Below are positions 41,683-52,711 of a DNA stretch of 64,000 bases, one piece after another. The stretch's first letter is position 1, and each line of letters starts with the position of its first letter. This DNA is from Mycolicibacterium bacteremicum. GTDB lineage: Bacteria; Actinomycetota; Actinomycetes; Mycobacteriales; Mycobacteriaceae. Location: contig NZ_MVHJ01000004.1 in assembly GCF_002086115.1 (NCBI RefSeq), positions 186,001-250,000 of the forward strand, read 5' to 3'. The notes under the pieces are model-generated. The model had not been told where the DNA came from, made no database searches, and was given only the letters and a program-made list of their open reading frames with translations. Position numbers and translations under genes: made by a program.

Positions 41683-42573
41683 ATGGCGATCGTCGAACGG
41701 GCCATCAACGACACCACCTGTGCACCGGTGCCTGCGCAACGGCGTCGGCGCCGCCGGGGCGCCTCCGTTGCCGACGGTCTGATGGGCGTGGCACTGCTCG
41801 CCGGGCCGGCCAATGTGGTGATGCAGCTCGGCCGCCCCGGGGTCGCCTACGGCGTCATCGAGAGCAAGGTCGAAAGCGGCCGCATCGACCGCCACCCGGT
41901 CAAGCGCGCCCGCACCACGTTCACCTACCTGGCGGTCGCCGGGCGGGGAACCGACGAACAGAAGGCCGCCTTCCGGCGGGCGGTCAACAAGGCACACGCC
42001 CAGGTGCACTCGACCGAGCAGAGTCCGGTCAAGTACAACGCCTTCGACAAGGACCTGCAGCTCTGGGTGGCGGCCTGCCTGTACAAGGGATCGGTCGACA
42101 TCCGACGGATCTTCGTCGGCGAGATCGACGACGAGACCGCCGACCAGCACTACCGCGACGGCATCACGCTGGCCACCACCCTGCAGGTCACCCCCGAGAT
42201 GTGGCCGGCCGACCGGGCCGCGTTCGACAAATACTGGGAAGAGCAGCTGGACCAGATCCACATCGACGACACCGCGCGCGAATTCCTCTACCCGATCGCG
42301 GTGGGCCGGCTGCGCGGCGTGCGGCTGCCGGGCCGGCTGCAACAGTTGGCCGAGGACTGGGCGGGGCTGATCACCACCGGCTTCCTGCCCCAGCGCTTCC
42401 GCGACGAGATGCGCCTGCCATGGGATCCGCAGCGTCAGCGCCGGTTCGACCGTCTGATGGGTGTGCTGCGGCTGGCCAACAACATCGCGCCCAGCGCGGT
42501 GCGGCAATTCCCGTTCAATGTGTTGCTCAAGGATCTGGACTGGCGCATTCGCACCGGTCGACCGCTGGTCTGA
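41683..42573 (+). CDS. MpaB/DUF2236-family oxygenase-like protein (Rv0276-like)
   Basis: 296 aa. Family marks: AGPANVVMQLGRPGVAYGVIESK near the start, HPVKRARTTFTYLAVAGRGTDEQ, VNKAHAQVHSTE and YNAFDKDLQLWVAACLYKG. MpaB-type proteins share a heme-binding fold with the latex-clearing oxygenase Lcp. No signal peptide. Divergent from its TetR. In M. tuberculosis the next genes are vapBC25 and PE_PGRS/PPE genes, which are absent here. Confidence 0.83.
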   Translation: MAIVERAINDTTCAPVPAQRRRRRRGASVADGLMGVALLAGPANVVMQLGRPGVAYGVIESKVESGRIDRHPVKRARTTFTYLAVAGRGTDEQKAAFRRAVNKAHAQVHSTEQSPVKYNAFDKDLQLWVAACLYKGSVDIRRIFVGEIDDETADQHYRDGITLATTLQVTPEMWPADRAAFDKYWEEQLDQIHIDDTAREFLYPIAVGRLRGVRLPGRLQQLAEDWAGLITTGFLPQRFRDEMRLPWDPQRQRRFDRLMGVLRLANNIAPSAVRQFPFNVLLKDLDWRIRTGRPLV

Positions 42574-42712
42574 GTTACCGTTCGCGCCGTTTGCTGCCGT
42601 CGGCATCGGCCCAGTACAGCTATCTCGCCGTACGCTGCGACTCTTCGCTGTCGCCCTTCCGCGCAGTGGTGATCGTCCTCACCGCGAAGGCGGGGGCGGA
42701 CGTCTCGACAGG

Positions 42713-42731
42713 TTAGTTAATGCAATGCTAA
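42713..42731 (+). promoter_or_regulatory. Upstream IdeR-like iron box of ESX-3
   Basis: TTAGTTAATGCAATGCTAA matches about 13 of 19 positions of the IdeR consensus TTAGGTTAGGCTAACCTAA and keeps both outer arms (TTAG and CTAA). It starts 30 bp, about three helical turns, before the second box. Weaker than the second box. Confidence 0.5.
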
Positions 42732-42742
42732 CTTCTGCGGAG

Positions 42743-42761
42743 TTAGCCTAGGCATACTTAA
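42743..42761 (+). promoter_or_regulatory. IdeR iron box of the ESX-3 promoter
   Basis: TTAGCCTAGGCATACTTAA matches 14 of 19 positions of the IdeR consensus, including the TTAG arm and the central TAGGC. It ends 41 bp before the eccA3 start. IdeR repression of ESX-3 under iron-replete conditions is established in mycobacteria, so this is the expected control site. Confidence 0.75.
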
Positions 42762-42802
42762 GGAGACGGCAGGGGGGCGAGCAGCTCCGTTGCGACGAAC
42801 AT

Positions 42803-44653
42803 ATGGATACGGTCAGTAACTCGCTCGTCTCGAGCGCCGGGGGGATACGCGTCGACCGCGACGTCGTGAACAGGTTCGCCACCTGTTGCCGCTCGCTGGG
42901 CTTGTCGGTCAACGACCGACGGCGTCCCGCCGACCTCGCCGCGGCCCGCTCGGGATTCACCGAACTGACCCGTATCGCCCGAGAGCAGTGCGACGCCTGG
43001 ATCGGGCTCGCCGCCGCAGGCGAGGGCACCGGCGACAACGCCGGCCGGGTCATCGGGACGATCTGGGGCACCCTGGGCACCTTCGGCACTCTGGCCCGCG
43101 AGGTCGACCTCGGCCCCGATGATCTGGGGTTCGTCTACGACACCGGGCTGTACCTGCAGTTCCGTGCCACCGGCCGCGACGATATCGCGCTGGCCTATGC
43201 CGCCACGCTCGGCGACAACGGCGACTTCGCCGCCGCCGACCGGCTGGTCGAGGATCTGATCACCCGCCGGCCCGCCTGGCTGCAGGCCCGCTGGCTGCGG
43301 GTCGCGCTGTATCACCGCAGCCGACGCTGGTCGGATGTCGTCCGCCTGCTGACCCCGATCGTCAACGATCCCAAGCTCGACGAGCACTACGCCCACGCCT
43401 CCCGGGTCACCCTCGGTGTCGCTCTGGCCCACCTGGGCATGTACGCCCCGGCGCTGTCGCACCTGGAGAATCCCGCCGGGCCGGTCCCGGTGGCCGCCGT
43501 CGACGGCGGCCTCGTCAAGGGGCTGTGCCTGCGCGCGCAGGGCGAGGACGACGAGTCCGAGGACGTGCTCGCCGAACTCTACGCGGCCAACCCGGAGCAC
43601 GCCGGTATCGAAGAAGCGTTGCTGGACAAGTCTTTCGGACTGGAAACCACCACTGCCGCGCGCATCGAGGCGCGCAGCAACCCGTGGGATCCGGACACCG
43701 AACCCGGAGAATCCGACTTCGTCGATCCCGGAGCCAAGGAGCGCAAGGCCCACCTGCTGATCGAGGCCGAAGCCGAACTCGCCGAGTTCATCGGGCTGGA
43801 AGAGGTCAAATACCAGGTGGCCCGGCTGAAGAGCTCGGTCGCCATGTCGATCCGGCGTCAGGAGCGTGGGCTGGCCGTCGCCCAGCGCACCAACCACCTG
43901 GTCTTCGCCGGCCCACCCGGAACCGGTAAGACCACGATTGCCCGGGTGGTGGCAAAGATCTACTGCGGCCTGGGACTTCTGAAGAAGGAGACCGTCCGCG
44001 AGGTGCACCGTGCCGACCTGATCGGACAGCACATCGGCGAGACCGAGGCCAAGACCAACGCCATCATCGACAGCGCCCTGGACGGCGTGCTGTTCCTCGA
44101 CGAGGCCTACGCCCTGGTGTCCACCGGCGCCAAGAACGACTTCGGGTTGGTCGCCATCGACACCCTGCTGGCCCGGATGGAGAACGACCGCGACCGGTTG
44201 GTCGTCATCGTCGCCGGATACCGCGCGGACCTGGATCGCTTCCTGGACACCAACGAGGGCCTGCGGTCCCGATTCACCCGCAGCATCGACTTCCCCTCCT
44301 ACAGCGCACCGGAACTCGTCGAGATGGCGACCCGGATGGCAGAGAAGCGGGACAGCCTCTTCGAGACGGCGGCCCATGACGAGATGGAGGCGCTGTTCGC
44401 GCACCTGGCCGCCAGTTCCACCCCGGATGCCACCGGCACTGCCCGGCGCAGCCTGGACATCGCCGGCAACGGCCGATTCGTCCGCAACCTAGTCGAGCGT
44501 TCCGAGGAGGAACGCGAATACCGATTGGACCACTCCGATTCCGACGATTTCACCGATGAAGAACTGATGGCGATCACGGCCGAGGACGTCAGCCGATCGG
44601 CAGGCCCGCTGCTGCGTGGCCTCGGTCTCACGGTGCCGCAGGCGTCCGCATGA
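42803..44653 (+). CDS. eccA3: ESX-3 AAA+ ATPase EccA3
   Basis: 616 aa. The N-terminal half is helical TPR-like; the C-terminal CbxX/CfqX AAA+ domain has Walker A GPPGTGKT (370-377), Walker B FLDEA (around 433) and an R-finger region RSRFTRSIDFPSYS. EccA proteins are cytosolic and handle PE/PPE or Esx substrates with EspG. First gene of the ESX-3 operon, 41 bp after the IdeR box; overlaps eccB3 by ATGA. Confidence 0.93.
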   Translation: MDTVSNSLVSSAGGIRVDRDVVNRFATCCRSLGLSVNDRRRPADLAAARSGFTELTRIAREQCDAWIGLAAAGEGTGDNAGRVIGTIWGTLGTFGTLAREVDLGPDDLGFVYDTGLYLQFRATGRDDIALAYAATLGDNGDFAAADRLVEDLITRRPAWLQARWLRVALYHRSRRWSDVVRLLTPIVNDPKLDEHYAHASRVTLGVALAHLGMYAPALSHLENPAGPVPVAAVDGGLVKGLCLRAQGEDDESEDVLAELYAANPEHAGIEEALLDKSFGLETTTAARIEARSNPWDPDTEPGESDFVDPGAKERKAHLLIEAEAELAEFIGLEEVKYQVARLKSSVAMSIRRQERGLAVAQRTNHLVFAGPPGTGKTTIARVVAKIYCGLGLLKKETVREVHRADLIGQHIGETEAKTNAIIDSALDGVLFLDEAYALVSTGAKNDFGLVAIDTLLARMENDRDRLVVIVAGYRADLDRFLDTNEGLRSRFTRSIDFPSYSAPELVEMATRMAEKRDSLFETAAHDEMEALFAHLAASSTPDATGTARRSLDIAGNGRFVRNLVERSEEEREYRLDHSDSDDFTDEELMAITAEDVSRSAGPLLRGLGLTVPQASA

Positions 44654-46194
44654 GCGAGCAGCCCGAAGAGCGCCGCGAATTCGCCTCGCGCACACCGGTC
44701 AACGAGAACCCCGACCGGGTCGCGTACCGTCGCGGTTTCGTGACCCGCCATCAGGTGTCGGGCTGGCGGTTCATGATGCGGCGCATCGCCTCCGGGGTGG
44801 CTCTGCACGACACGCGGATGCTGGTGGACCCACTACGGACCCAGAACCGGGCGGTCCTCGTCGGCGCCCTGGTCTCGATCACCGTGGTCGCCGGCTGCTT
44901 CGTCTTCTCCCTGATCCGGCCCGGTGGCGACGCCGGCAGCGCCACCATCCTCGCCGACCGCGAGACCTCGGCACTCTACGTCCGTATCGGTGACGTCGTG
45001 CACCCGGCGCTGAACCTCACCTCCGCGCGACTGATCGCCGGACAGGCCGAGAACCCGACCACGGTCAAGAGCAGCGAGATCGACCGATTCGCCCGTGGCA
45101 ACCTCATCGGTATCCCGGGTGCTCCGGAACGCATGGTGCAGAACACTTCTCGGGACGCGAACTGGACCGTCTGCGACGCGGTGTCCGGCGACACAGCCGG
45201 TGTCACGCTGATCGCGGGCACGCCCGATCAGCAGGGCGAACGGGCGGCGGCACTGCCGGCCGACCGTGCCGTGCTGGTGCAGAACGTCGGCGGCGTGCAC
45301 TCGGGGACCTGGCTGCTGTGGGACGGCAAGCGCAGCCCCATCGATCTGGGCAACCGCGCCGTCACCGCCGCGCTAGGCCTGGGCACCGACATCGCGGCAC
45401 CCCGCGTGATCGCCCCGGGCCTGTTCAACGCCATCCCGGAATCTGCGCCGCTGGTCGCACCGGCCCTGCCCGGTGCCGGAGCGCCACCGCAATTCGAGCT
45501 GCCGGTGCCCGCACCGGTCGGAGCGGTCGTCGCGGCGTTCGAGGCCGACAACACCATCCGCTACTACGTCGTGCAGATCGACGGTCTGCAACCGGTGTCA
45601 CCGGTGCTGGCGTCGATCATGCGCAACACCAACTCGTTCGGGCTGCAGCAGCCCCCGCGCCTCGGTGCCGACGAGATCGCCAGACTGCCGGTTGCGGGCG
45701 GAATCGACACCGCCGCCTACCCGGTCGATGAGGTGACGCTGGTCGATGCCGCCGCGGCGCCGGTCGCCTGCGCCTACTGGTCCAAGCCCGCCGACGCCAC
45801 CGCGGGCCGGTTGAGCCTGCTCTCCGGCGCCGCGCTGCCGCTTCCCGAGGGACTGCGCACCGTGGACCTGGTCGGGTCCGGCGGGGCCGCGACCGCCGAG
45901 CGGGTCGCACTCACCCCGGGCAGCGGGTACTTCGTCCAGTCCGTCGGCTCCGATGCCGGCGCACCACCGGCCGGTTCGGCCTTCTGGGTCAGCGACACCG
46001 GCGTGCGGTACGGGGTCGACACCGCCACCGATACCAAAGCCGTTGATGCGCTGGGCCTGACACCGCCCCCGCTGGCCATTCCGTGGTCGGTGCTCACCCA
46101 GTTCGCTCCCGGTCCGACGCTGTCGCGGGCCGATGCGCTGGTGGCGCACGACGCCGTGGGATCCGTGGCCGCCGGCACCGAGGGAGGCAACTAG
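44650..46194 (+). CDS. eccB3: ESX-3 membrane component EccB3
   Basis: 514 aa. A short cytosolic N-terminus ([23 protein letters not shown]) precedes one TM helix ([21 protein letters not shown], about 68-90), then a large periplasmic domain with two Cys ([15 protein letters not shown]) likely to form a disulfide. EccB is part of the EccB-C-D-E inner-membrane channel. Translationally coupled to eccA3; 2 bp separate its stop from eccC3. Confidence 0.93.
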   Translation: MSEQPEERREFASRTPVNENPDRVAYRRGFVTRHQVSGWRFMMRRIASGVALHDTRMLVDPLRTQNRAVLVGALVSITVVAGCFVFSLIRPGGDAGSATILADRETSALYVRIGDVVHPALNLTSARLIAGQAENPTTVKSSEIDRFARGNLIGIPGAPERMVQNTSRDANWTVCDAVSGDTAGVTLIAGTPDQQGERAAALPADRAVLVQNVGGVHSGTWLLWDGKRSPIDLGNRAVTAALGLGTDIAAPRVIAPGLFNAIPESAPLVAPALPGAGAPPQFELPVPAPVGAVVAAFEADNTIRYYVVQIDGLQPVSPVLASIMRNTNSFGLQQPPRLGADEIARLPVAGGIDTAAYPVDEVTLVDAAAAPVACAYWSKPADATAGRLSLLSGAALPLPEGLRTVDLVGSGGAATAERVALTPGSGYFVQSVGSDAGAPPAGSAFWVSDTGVRYGVDTATDTKAVDALGLTPPPLAIPWSVLTQFAPGPTLSRADALVAHDAVGSVAAGTEGGN

Positions 46195-46196
46195 TC

Positions 46197-49100
46197 ATGA
46201 GCCGCTTGATCTTCGAGGCTCGCCGCCGGCTGCCCATCCCGGAGGCCCGCAAGGGCACCATCACCATCGAGGCGCCACCGTCGCTGCCCCGACTGGTGCC
46301 GCCGTCGCTGCTGCGCCGGGTCCTGCCCTATCTGATCGTCATCCTGATCGTCGGGATGATCGTCGCGCTGTTCGCCACCGGTATGCGGATGATCTCGCCG
46401 ACCATGCTGTTCTTCCCGTTCGTCCTGCTGCTGGCCGCGACCGCGCTGTACCGCGGTTCGGACAACAAGCTGCGTACCGAGGAGGTCGACGCCGAGCGCG
46501 CCGACTACCTGCGCTACCTGTCGGTGGTCCGGGACAACGTCCGCGCGCAGGCCGCCGACCAGCGTGCCGCGCTGGAATGGTCACACCCCGAACCGGATTC
46601 GCTTTCCGCGGTACCCGGTACCCGCAGGCAATGGGAGCGCGACCCGCACGACCCCGACTTCCTGGTGGTGCGCACCGGCCTGGCCGATGTACCGCTGAAC
46701 ACCGCGCTTCGGGTCAAGGACGCCGCCGACGAGATCGACCTGGAACCGGTGGCGCACACCACCCTGCGCGGACTGCTCGACGTACACCGCACGGTGCGCA
46801 ACGCACCGACCGGAATCGACCTCGGCAAGGTCTCGCGCGTGACGGTGTTCGGTGCACCCGACGAGGTGCGCGATGCCGTGCGCGCCTGGGTCGCGCAGGC
46901 CGTCACCTGGCACGATCCGGCGGTGCTGGGAGTGGCGCTGGCGACCCCCGATCTGGAAGCGGCGGACTGGTCCTGGCTGAAGTGGCTGCCGCACACCGAT
47001 GTACCGGGCCGCGTCGACGGCGTCGGGCCCGCCCGCTACCTGGCCACGAGTGTCGACGGACTGCGTGCGCTGCTCAACCCGGTGCTCGATGAGCGCGACG
47101 CCTTCGGCGGCAGCGCGCTGGAGGCGGGCAAGCACCTGCTGGTGCTCGTCGACGATGACGACGTCGATGCCGACGCCGTGGTGGGCCGGGCCGGTGTCGC
47201 GGGCGTGACGGTGATCGTCCGGTCCGCCAAAGAACCGCACCGCGAACAGTATTCCGATCCCGAACGCCCCATCCTCAAGGTCGCCGGTGGCCGCATCGAG
47301 CGCTGGCAGACCGGCGGCTGGCAGCCCTATGTCGACACCGCGGACACCTTCTCGGCCGGGCAGGCGGCCCACCTGGCCCGCCGCCTGGCCCGCTGGGACA
47401 CCAACCCCGAACAATCGCGCACGGCTGCCACCGGATCCTCCACGTTCACCACACTGTTCGGCATCTCGGACGCTTCGGCACTCGATGTCGCGAGCCTGTG
47501 GGCACCCCGGCACCGCGACGAGGAACTGCGGGTCCCCATCGGTGTGACCGCCACCGGCGAACCGCTGATCTTCGATCTCAAGGACGAGGCCGAGGGCGGT
47601 ATGGGGCCGCACGGGCTGATGATCGGTATGACCGGGTCCGGCAAGTCGCAGACCCTGATGTCGATCCTGCTGTCGCTGCTGACCACCCATTCGGCGGACC
47701 GGTTGATCGTCATCTACGCCGACTTCAAGGGTGAGGCGGGGGCGGACATCTTCCGCAATTTCCCGCAGGTGGTGGCCGTCATCTCCAACATGGCCGAGAA
47801 GCGTTCGTTGGCAGACCGTTTCGCCGACACGCTGCGCGGCGAGGTCGCCCGTCGTGAGCAACTGCTGCTCGAAGCCGGCCGCCGCGTCCAGAACAGTGCG
47901 TTCAACTCGGTCACCGAGTACGAGGCCGCGATCGCCGCGGGCCATGACCTGCCGCCGATCCCGACGCTGTTCGTGGTGGCCGACGAGTTCACCCTGATGC
48001 TGGCCGACCATCCCGAGTACGCCGAACTGTTCGACTACGTGGCGCGTAAGGGTCGTTCGTTCCGGATCCACATCCTGTTCGCCTCGCAGACGCTGGATGT
48101 GGGCCGCATCAAGGACATCGACAAGAACACCTCCTACCGGATCGGCCTGAAGGTCGCCAGCCCGTCGATCAGCCGGCAGATCATCGGCTCCGAGGACGCC
48201 TTCCAGATCGAGTCCGGCCGCGAACACAAGGGCGAGGGCTTCCTGGTGCCCGCACCCGGTGCAAACCCGATCAAGTTCCGCAGCACCTACGTCGACGGCA
48301 TCTACGATCCACCGCGCAGCAGCCACTCCGTGGTGGTGCACTCGGTGCCCGAACCGCAGCTGTTCACCGCGGGCTGGGTGGAGCCGGCGCCCGACACCGT
48401 CATCGTCAGCGGTGCGGTCGACGATGTCCCCCCGCCGCGCAAGCTCATCACCACGATCGGCGAGCAGCTGGCCAACTATGGCCCCAAGGCGCCGCAGCTG
48501 TGGCTGCCGCCGCTGGAGGAGGCCATTCCGCTGGCGGATCTGCTGGCGCGCACCGAGATCGCAGACGGCCGATGGCAGTGGCCGCTGGGCGAGATCGACA
48601 AGCCTTTCGAGATGCGTCGCGACCCACTGGTCTTCGACGCCGCCGGCGCCGCAGGCAATCTGCTGATCCACGGCGGTCCACGTTCAGGCAAGTCGACGGC
48701 GCTGCAGACATTCATGCTGTCGGCCGCCGCACTGCACGCACCCGGTGACGTCAGCTTCTACTGCCTGGACTACGGCGGCGGCCAGTTGGCACCGATGGCC
48801 GAGCTGGCCCACGTCGGGACGGTCGCCACCGCACTGCAACCCGACCTGATCCGGCGCACCTTCGCCGAGCTCGAGCAGCTGCTGCGGTCCCGACAGGAGC
48901 GCGGCTCGGCGGCAGGTGGCGCCGGTCGGTACAGCGACGGTTACGGCGAGGTCTTCCTGGTGATCGACAACCTCTATGCGTTCAGCCGGGACAACACCGA
49001 CACCTTCAACACCCGCAATCCGCTGCTGGCCCGGGTCACCGAACTGGCCAATGCCGGTCTGGCGTACGGCATCCACGTCGTGATCACCACGCCGAACTGG

Positions 49101-50168
49101 CTGGAGGTTCCGCTGGCCATGCGGGACGGTCTGGGTCTGCGGTTGGAGCTCAAGCTCAGCGACTCGCACGACAGCAACGTCCGGGTGGTCGGTGCACTGC
49201 ACCGGCCGGCCGACGGGGTGCCTGCCGACCAGCCCGGCCGCGGCCTCACCATGGCCGCCGAGCACTTCCTGTTCGCCGCACCGGATCTGCGTGACATCGC
49301 CGTGCTGAACGCGCGCCACGCGGGCCTGCATGCCCCGGCCGTACGGTTGTTGCCCACGCAGCTGCCGCCGACGGCACTAGGGACCCTGTACCTCGGGGCC
49401 GAGCAGGTGGTCATCGGTCAGCGCGAGGAGGATCTGCGTCCGGTCGCCATCGACTTCGCGCGCCACCCGCTGATGATGGTCTTCGGTGATTCCCGGTCCG
49501 GTAAGACGACGCTGCTGCGGCATCTGATCCGCACCATCCGGGACAACTCGAACGAGCAGGACGTCGCGTTCACGGTCATCGACCGGCGGTTGCATCTGGT
49601 GGACGAACCGCTGTTCCCGGACAACGAGTACACCCCGAACATCGACCGCGTCACCCCGGCCATGCTGGGCCTGTCGGGACTGCTCGAAAAGCGGCGCCCG
49701 CCGGCTGGTTTGGGTGCCGAGGAGTTGCGGCGGTGGTCCTTCCGCGCCGGTGGGGGCGGCCAGGCGCACTACCTGATCATCGACGACGTCGACCAGATCC
49801 CGGACGGCCCGGCCGTCAGCGGCCCGTACGCCGGGCAGCGGCCCTGGACACCGCTGCTCGGTCTGCTGGCCGAGGCAGGCGATCTGGGGCTGCGGGTCAT
49901 CGTCACCGCCAGGGCCAGTGGCTCGGCGCACGCCGTGATGACGGCGCCCTTGCTGCGCCGACTCAACGACCTGCAGGCGACTACCGTGATGCTGTCGGGC
50001 AGTCCGACCGACGGCGGGAAACTCCGCGGTGTGCGGTTCAGCAGGCTGCCCGCGGGCCGGGCCATGCTGCTCGGTGACAGCGAAGAGGCGACATACGTGC
50101 AATTGGTGAATCCGCTCGTCCCCGAACGGATCGCACCGGCAGGTTCGAACGGAAAGGAATACAGCTGA
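46197..50168 (+). CDS. eccC3: ESX-3 FtsK/SpoIIIE ATPase EccC3
   Basis: 1323 aa, close to the usual 1330. Two N-terminal TM segments (about 42-63 and 67-85) lead to three FtsK/SpoIIIE ATPase domains with Walker A motifs GMTGSGKS (477), GGPRSGKS (826) and GDSRSGKT (1097). A single chain carries all three domains, unlike the split EccCa/EccCb of ESX-1. It is the motor that recognises EsxG-EsxH and PE-PPE pairs. Stop and PE5 start overlap as TGATG. Confidence 0.94.
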   Translation: MSRLIFEARRRLPIPEARKGTITIEAPPSLPRLVPPSLLRRVLPYLIVILIVGMIVALFATGMRMISPTMLFFPFVLLLAATALYRGSDNKLRTEEVDAERADYLRYLSVVRDNVRAQAADQRAALEWSHPEPDSLSAVPGTRRQWERDPHDPDFLVVRTGLADVPLNTALRVKDAADEIDLEPVAHTTLRGLLDVHRTVRNAPTGIDLGKVSRVTVFGAPDEVRDAVRAWVAQAVTWHDPAVLGVALATPDLEAADWSWLKWLPHTDVPGRVDGVGPARYLATSVDGLRALLNPVLDERDAFGGSALEAGKHLLVLVDDDDVDADAVVGRAGVAGVTVIVRSAKEPHREQYSDPERPILKVAGGRIERWQTGGWQPYVDTADTFSAGQAAHLARRLARWDTNPEQSRTAATGSSTFTTLFGISDASALDVASLWAPRHRDEELRVPIGVTATGEPLIFDLKDEAEGGMGPHGLMIGMTGSGKSQTLMSILLSLLTTHSADRLIVIYADFKGEAGADIFRNFPQVVAVISNMAEKRSLADRFADTLRGEVARREQLLLEAGRRVQNSAFNSVTEYEAAIAAGHDLPPIPTLFVVADEFTLMLADHPEYAELFDYVARKGRSFRIHILFASQTLDVGRIKDIDKNTSYRIGLKVASPSISRQIIGSEDAFQIESGREHKGEGFLVPAPGANPIKFRSTYVDGIYDPPRSSHSVVVHSVPEPQLFTAGWVEPAPDTVIVSGAVDDVPPPRKLITTIGEQLANYGPKAPQLWLPPLEEAIPLADLLARTEIADGRWQWPLGEIDKPFEMRRDPLVFDAAGAAGNLLIHGGPRSGKSTALQTFMLSAAALHAPGDVSFYCLDYGGGQLAPMAELAHVGTVATALQPDLIRRTFAELEQLLRSRQERGSAAGGAGRYSDGYGEVFLVIDNLYAFSRDNTDTFNTRNPLLARVTELANAGLAYGIHVVITTPNWLEVPLAMRDGLGLRLELKLSDSHDSNVRVVGALHRPADGVPADQPGRGLTMAAEHFLFAAPDLRDIAVLNARHAGLHAPAVRLLPTQLPPTALGTLYLGAEQVVIGQREEDLRPVAIDFARHPLMMVFGDSRSGKTTLLRHLIRTIRDNSNEQDVAFTVIDRRLHLVDEPLFPDNEYTPNIDRVTPAMLGLSGLLEKRRPPAGLGAEELRRWSFRAGGGGQAHYLIIDDVDQIPDGPAVSGPYAGQRPWTPLLGLLAEAGDLGLRVIVTARASGSAHAVMTAPLLRRLNDLQATTVMLSGSPTDGGKLRGVRFSRLPAGRAMLLGDSEEATYVQLVNPLVPERIAPAGSNGKEYS

Positions 50169-50479
50169 TGACGCTGCGTGTGGTTCCCGAAGGACTGACC
50201 GCCGCGGGTGCGGCGGTGGAATCGCTGACCGCGCGGTTGGCCGCCGCGCACGCCGCGGCCGCGCCACTGGTCAACGCCGTGGTGCCGCCGGCCGCCGACC
50301 CGGTCTCGTTGCAGACCGCCGCCGGTTTCAGCGCGCACGGCAACGAGCACAGTGCCGTGGCGGCGCTGGCGATCGAGGAGTTGGGCCGCGCCGGCCTGGG
50401 TGTCGCGCAGTCCGGTGCCAGCTATGCGGCCGGTGACGCGCTGGCCGCGTCGAGCTACCTGATCGCCCGCGGCGGCTGA
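50168..50479 (+). CDS. PE protein of ESX-3 (PE5)
   Basis: 103 aa, only the helical PE domain with no extension. It starts [10 protein letters not shown] rather than with a literal PE pair at the usual place but keeps the fold and the C-terminal secretion motif Y-x3-D (SYAAGDAL). It should pair with the adjacent PPE protein and exit through ESX-3. PE5-PPE4 is the pair at this position in M. tuberculosis and is needed for siderophore-iron use. Confidence 0.9.
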   Translation: MTLRVVPEGLTAAGAAVESLTARLAAAHAAAAPLVNAVVPPAADPVSLQTAAGFSAHGNEHSAVAALAIEELGRAGLGVAQSGASYAAGDALAASSYLIARGG

Positions 50480-50480
50480 G

Positions 50481-52031
50481 ATGACCGCTCCCATCTGGAT
50501 GGCCCTGCCACCCGAGGTGCATTCGGCGCTGCTCAGCGGCGGCCCGGGCCCCGGGTCGCTGCTGGCCGCCGCGGGAGCCTGGCAGTCGCTGAGCACCGAG
50601 TACGCCGCCGCCGCCGCCGAACTGACCGCGACCCTGGGTGCCGTGGCCGCCGGGGTGTGGGAGGGTCCGAGTGCCGAGCAGTACGTGGCCACCCACCAGC
50701 CCTACCTGGCCTGGCTGGCGCAGGCCAGCGTCAACAGCGCGGTGGCCGGTGCCCAGCATCAGACCGCGGCGGCTGCCTACACCACCGCGCTGGCCACCAT
50801 GCCGACACTGGCCGAACTGGCCGCCAACCACGTCATGCACGGCGTGCTGCTGGCAACGAACTTCTTCGGTATCAACACCATTCCGATCGCGGTCAACGAG
50901 GCCGACTACGTCCGGATGTGGATTCAGGCCGCCACCGTGATGAGCACCTATCAGGCGGTGTCGGCGGCAACGGTGGCCGCCACGCCGGCCACCTCGCCCG
51001 CACCGCTGTTGCTGGCGCCCGGTGTCGGCGAGGCCGGTGCCCTCGCGGCCAACGGCACGCAGCTGGCCGCCCAGGCGCAGGCGACGAATTCTGCTTCGGC
51101 GCTGACCAATTCGAACATCATCACGCAGTTCCTGGAGCAGTACATCAAGTCACTGCCCGGTGGTGATCTGATCCTGGAGTTCTTCTCCGACCCGGTCGGC
51201 ATCCTGCGCCAGATGTTCATCGACTTCCTCACCAACCCGTCCGCGGCGCTGGTCACCTGGGGTCCGATGCTGTTCGCGCTGGCGTACCAGGCGATCCTGC
51301 AACCGGTCGGCTGGGGCACCTGGATCGGTGCGGCACTGGCGCCGTTCCTGCTGCCGCTGCTGTCCCTCGGCCTGGTGGCACTGGCCTTCCTGGCGCTGAT
51401 CCCGAAGTTCACCGATCTACCTCCGCTGGTGCTCAGCGATCCGGTCGCCCCTGCTGCACAACGGGAGCCGAGTCTGCCGCTGGCGAGCATCGCGCCGGCC
51501 GGCACCCCGACGGCAGCGCCCGCGGCACCGGCCGCCCCGGCCACCGCGCCCGCGACCGCACCGGCGGCTGCCCCGGCCGCGGCCGCCCCGGCGATCGCCT
51601 ACGCGGTGGCGGGCGGGCACCCCGGGGGCGGTTTCAGTCCGACGGTGCGCGACGGCACCCAGGCCAAGGCGCCCGCCTCGGGCTCGGCTGCCGCGGTCGG
51701 GTCGGCCGCCGCGCTGTCGGCCGCCGAGCGACGAAAAAGGCGGCGCAAGAAGGGCGGGGAGATCAAGGACCGGGCGTACGCCGACGAGTTCATGGACTAC
51801 GACGAGGGCCCCGAACCGCCGCAGCCGCGGCCCGAGCCGACGACGCGCGCGTCCGAGCGCGGCGCCGGCCCGATGGGCTTCACCGGTGCGGTGACCGGCG
51901 AGCAGCGCACCGCCGCCGGCCTCACCGAACTGGCCGAGAACTCCTTCGGCGGCGGCCCCACCAATCCGATGCTGCCCGGATCCTGGAGTCCGGATAATCC
52001 GCCCACACCGGAAGGGGGCACACCGCGCTGA
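50481..52031 (+). CDS. PPE protein of ESX-3 (PPE4)
   Basis: 516 aa. The N-terminal PPE domain (about 1-180) has [15 protein letters not shown] and the W-x-G turn in [12 protein letters not shown] middle hydrophobic part includes [22 protein letters not shown], and the tail is rich in Ala/Pro/Gly, with a basic patch ([10 protein letters not shown]) and an acidic one ([12 protein letters not shown]). EspG3 should bind the PPE domain tip in the cytosol. Begins 1 bp after the PE stop. Confidence 0.9.
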   Translation: MTAPIWMALPPEVHSALLSGGPGPGSLLAAAGAWQSLSTEYAAAAAELTATLGAVAAGVWEGPSAEQYVATHQPYLAWLAQASVNSAVAGAQHQTAAAAYTTALATMPTLAELAANHVMHGVLLATNFFGINTIPIAVNEADYVRMWIQAATVMSTYQAVSAATVAATPATSPAPLLLAPGVGEAGALAANGTQLAAQAQATNSASALTNSNIITQFLEQYIKSLPGGDLILEFFSDPVGILRQMFIDFLTNPSAALVTWGPMLFALAYQAILQPVGWGTWIGAALAPFLLPLLSLGLVALAFLALIPKFTDLPPLVLSDPVAPAAQREPSLPLASIAPAGTPTAAPAAPAAPATAPATAPAAAPAAAAPAIAYAVAGGHPGGGFSPTVRDGTQAKAPASGSAAAVGSAAALSAAERRKRRRKKGGEIKDRAYADEFMDYDEGPEPPQPRPEPTTRASERGAGPMGFTGAVTGEQRTAAGLTELAENSFGGGPTNPMLPGSWSPDNPPTPEGGTPR

Positions 52032-52102
52032 GAGCCCCCGCCCGCACCGACTGACCGACGACACGACAACTTTTGAGATCCACAGATCCGGAGGAACTTT
52101 TC

Positions 52103-52396
52103 ATGAGCATGCTCGACGCGCACATCCCGCAGCTGGTCGCCTCGGAGTCGGCGTTCGCCGCCAAGGCCGCCCTGATGCGCAGCACCATCACTCAGGCCGA
52201 GGGCGCCGCGCAGGCCTCGCAGGCATTCCACATGGGTGAGTCCGCCGCGGCGTTCCAGGCTGCGCACGCCCGTTTCATCGAGGTGTCGGCACGGGTCAAC
52301 GCGCTGCTGGACATCGCCCAGGCCAACCTGGCCGACGCCGCCGGAACCTACGTCGCGCAGGACGCGGCCGCCGCCGGTACCTACACCGGCATCTGA
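52103..52396 (+). CDS. esxG: ESX-3 substrate EsxG
   Basis: 97 aa WXG100-type protein reading MSMLDAHIPQLVASESAFAA. The central turn is FHMGES rather than W-x-G, as in other EsxG proteins, and the C-terminal export motif Y-x3-D is in TYVAQDAAA. It forms a 1:1 dimer with EsxH and is secreted under iron or zinc limitation. GGAGG lies upstream of ATG 52103; a longer frame to 52073 has no supporting start. Confidence 0.95.
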   Translation: MSMLDAHIPQLVASESAFAAKAALMRSTITQAEGAAQASQAFHMGESAAAFQAAHARFIEVSARVNALLDIAQANLADAAGTYVAQDAAAAGTYTGI

Positions 52397-52423
52397 TCAC
52401 CGCAGCCGACAAGGAGAATCCGA

Positions 52424-52711
52424 ATGTCTCAGATCATGTACAACTACCCGGCCATGCTGGGTCTGTCCGCCGAGATGAACGGCTACGCGGGAGCCTTGAA
52501 CACCGTCGGTGCGGACATCGCCGCCGAGCAGGCCGCTCTGGCCGGTGCCTGGCAGGGTGACACCGGCATGACCTATCAGGCCTGGCAAGCTCAGTGGAAC
52601 GCCAGTCTGGCGGAGTTGGTGCGCGCCTACCAGGCGATGGCCAGCACGCACGAGAGCAACACCATTGCAATGAACGCCCGGGACCGGGCAGAAGGCGCCA
52701 AATGGGGATAG
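52424..52711 (+). CDS. esxH: ESX-3 substrate EsxH (TB10.4)
   Basis: 95 aa beginning [20 protein letters not shown] with the W-x-G turn in [14 protein letters not shown]. Partner of EsxG; the pair binds zinc in M. tuberculosis. It lies 27 bp after esxG with AAGGAGAA as ribosome-binding site. Its stop directly abuts the espG3 ATG. Confidence 0.95.
   Translation: MSQIMYNYPAMLGLSAEMNGYAGALNTVGADIAAEQAALAGAWQGDTGMTYQAWQAQWNASLAELVRAYQAMASTHESNTIAMNARDRAEGAKWG

Noticed and set aside
46581..48671. 696-codon minus-strand frame opposite eccC3
   Set aside because: Antisense to conserved ATPase domains; composition typical of a shadow frame.
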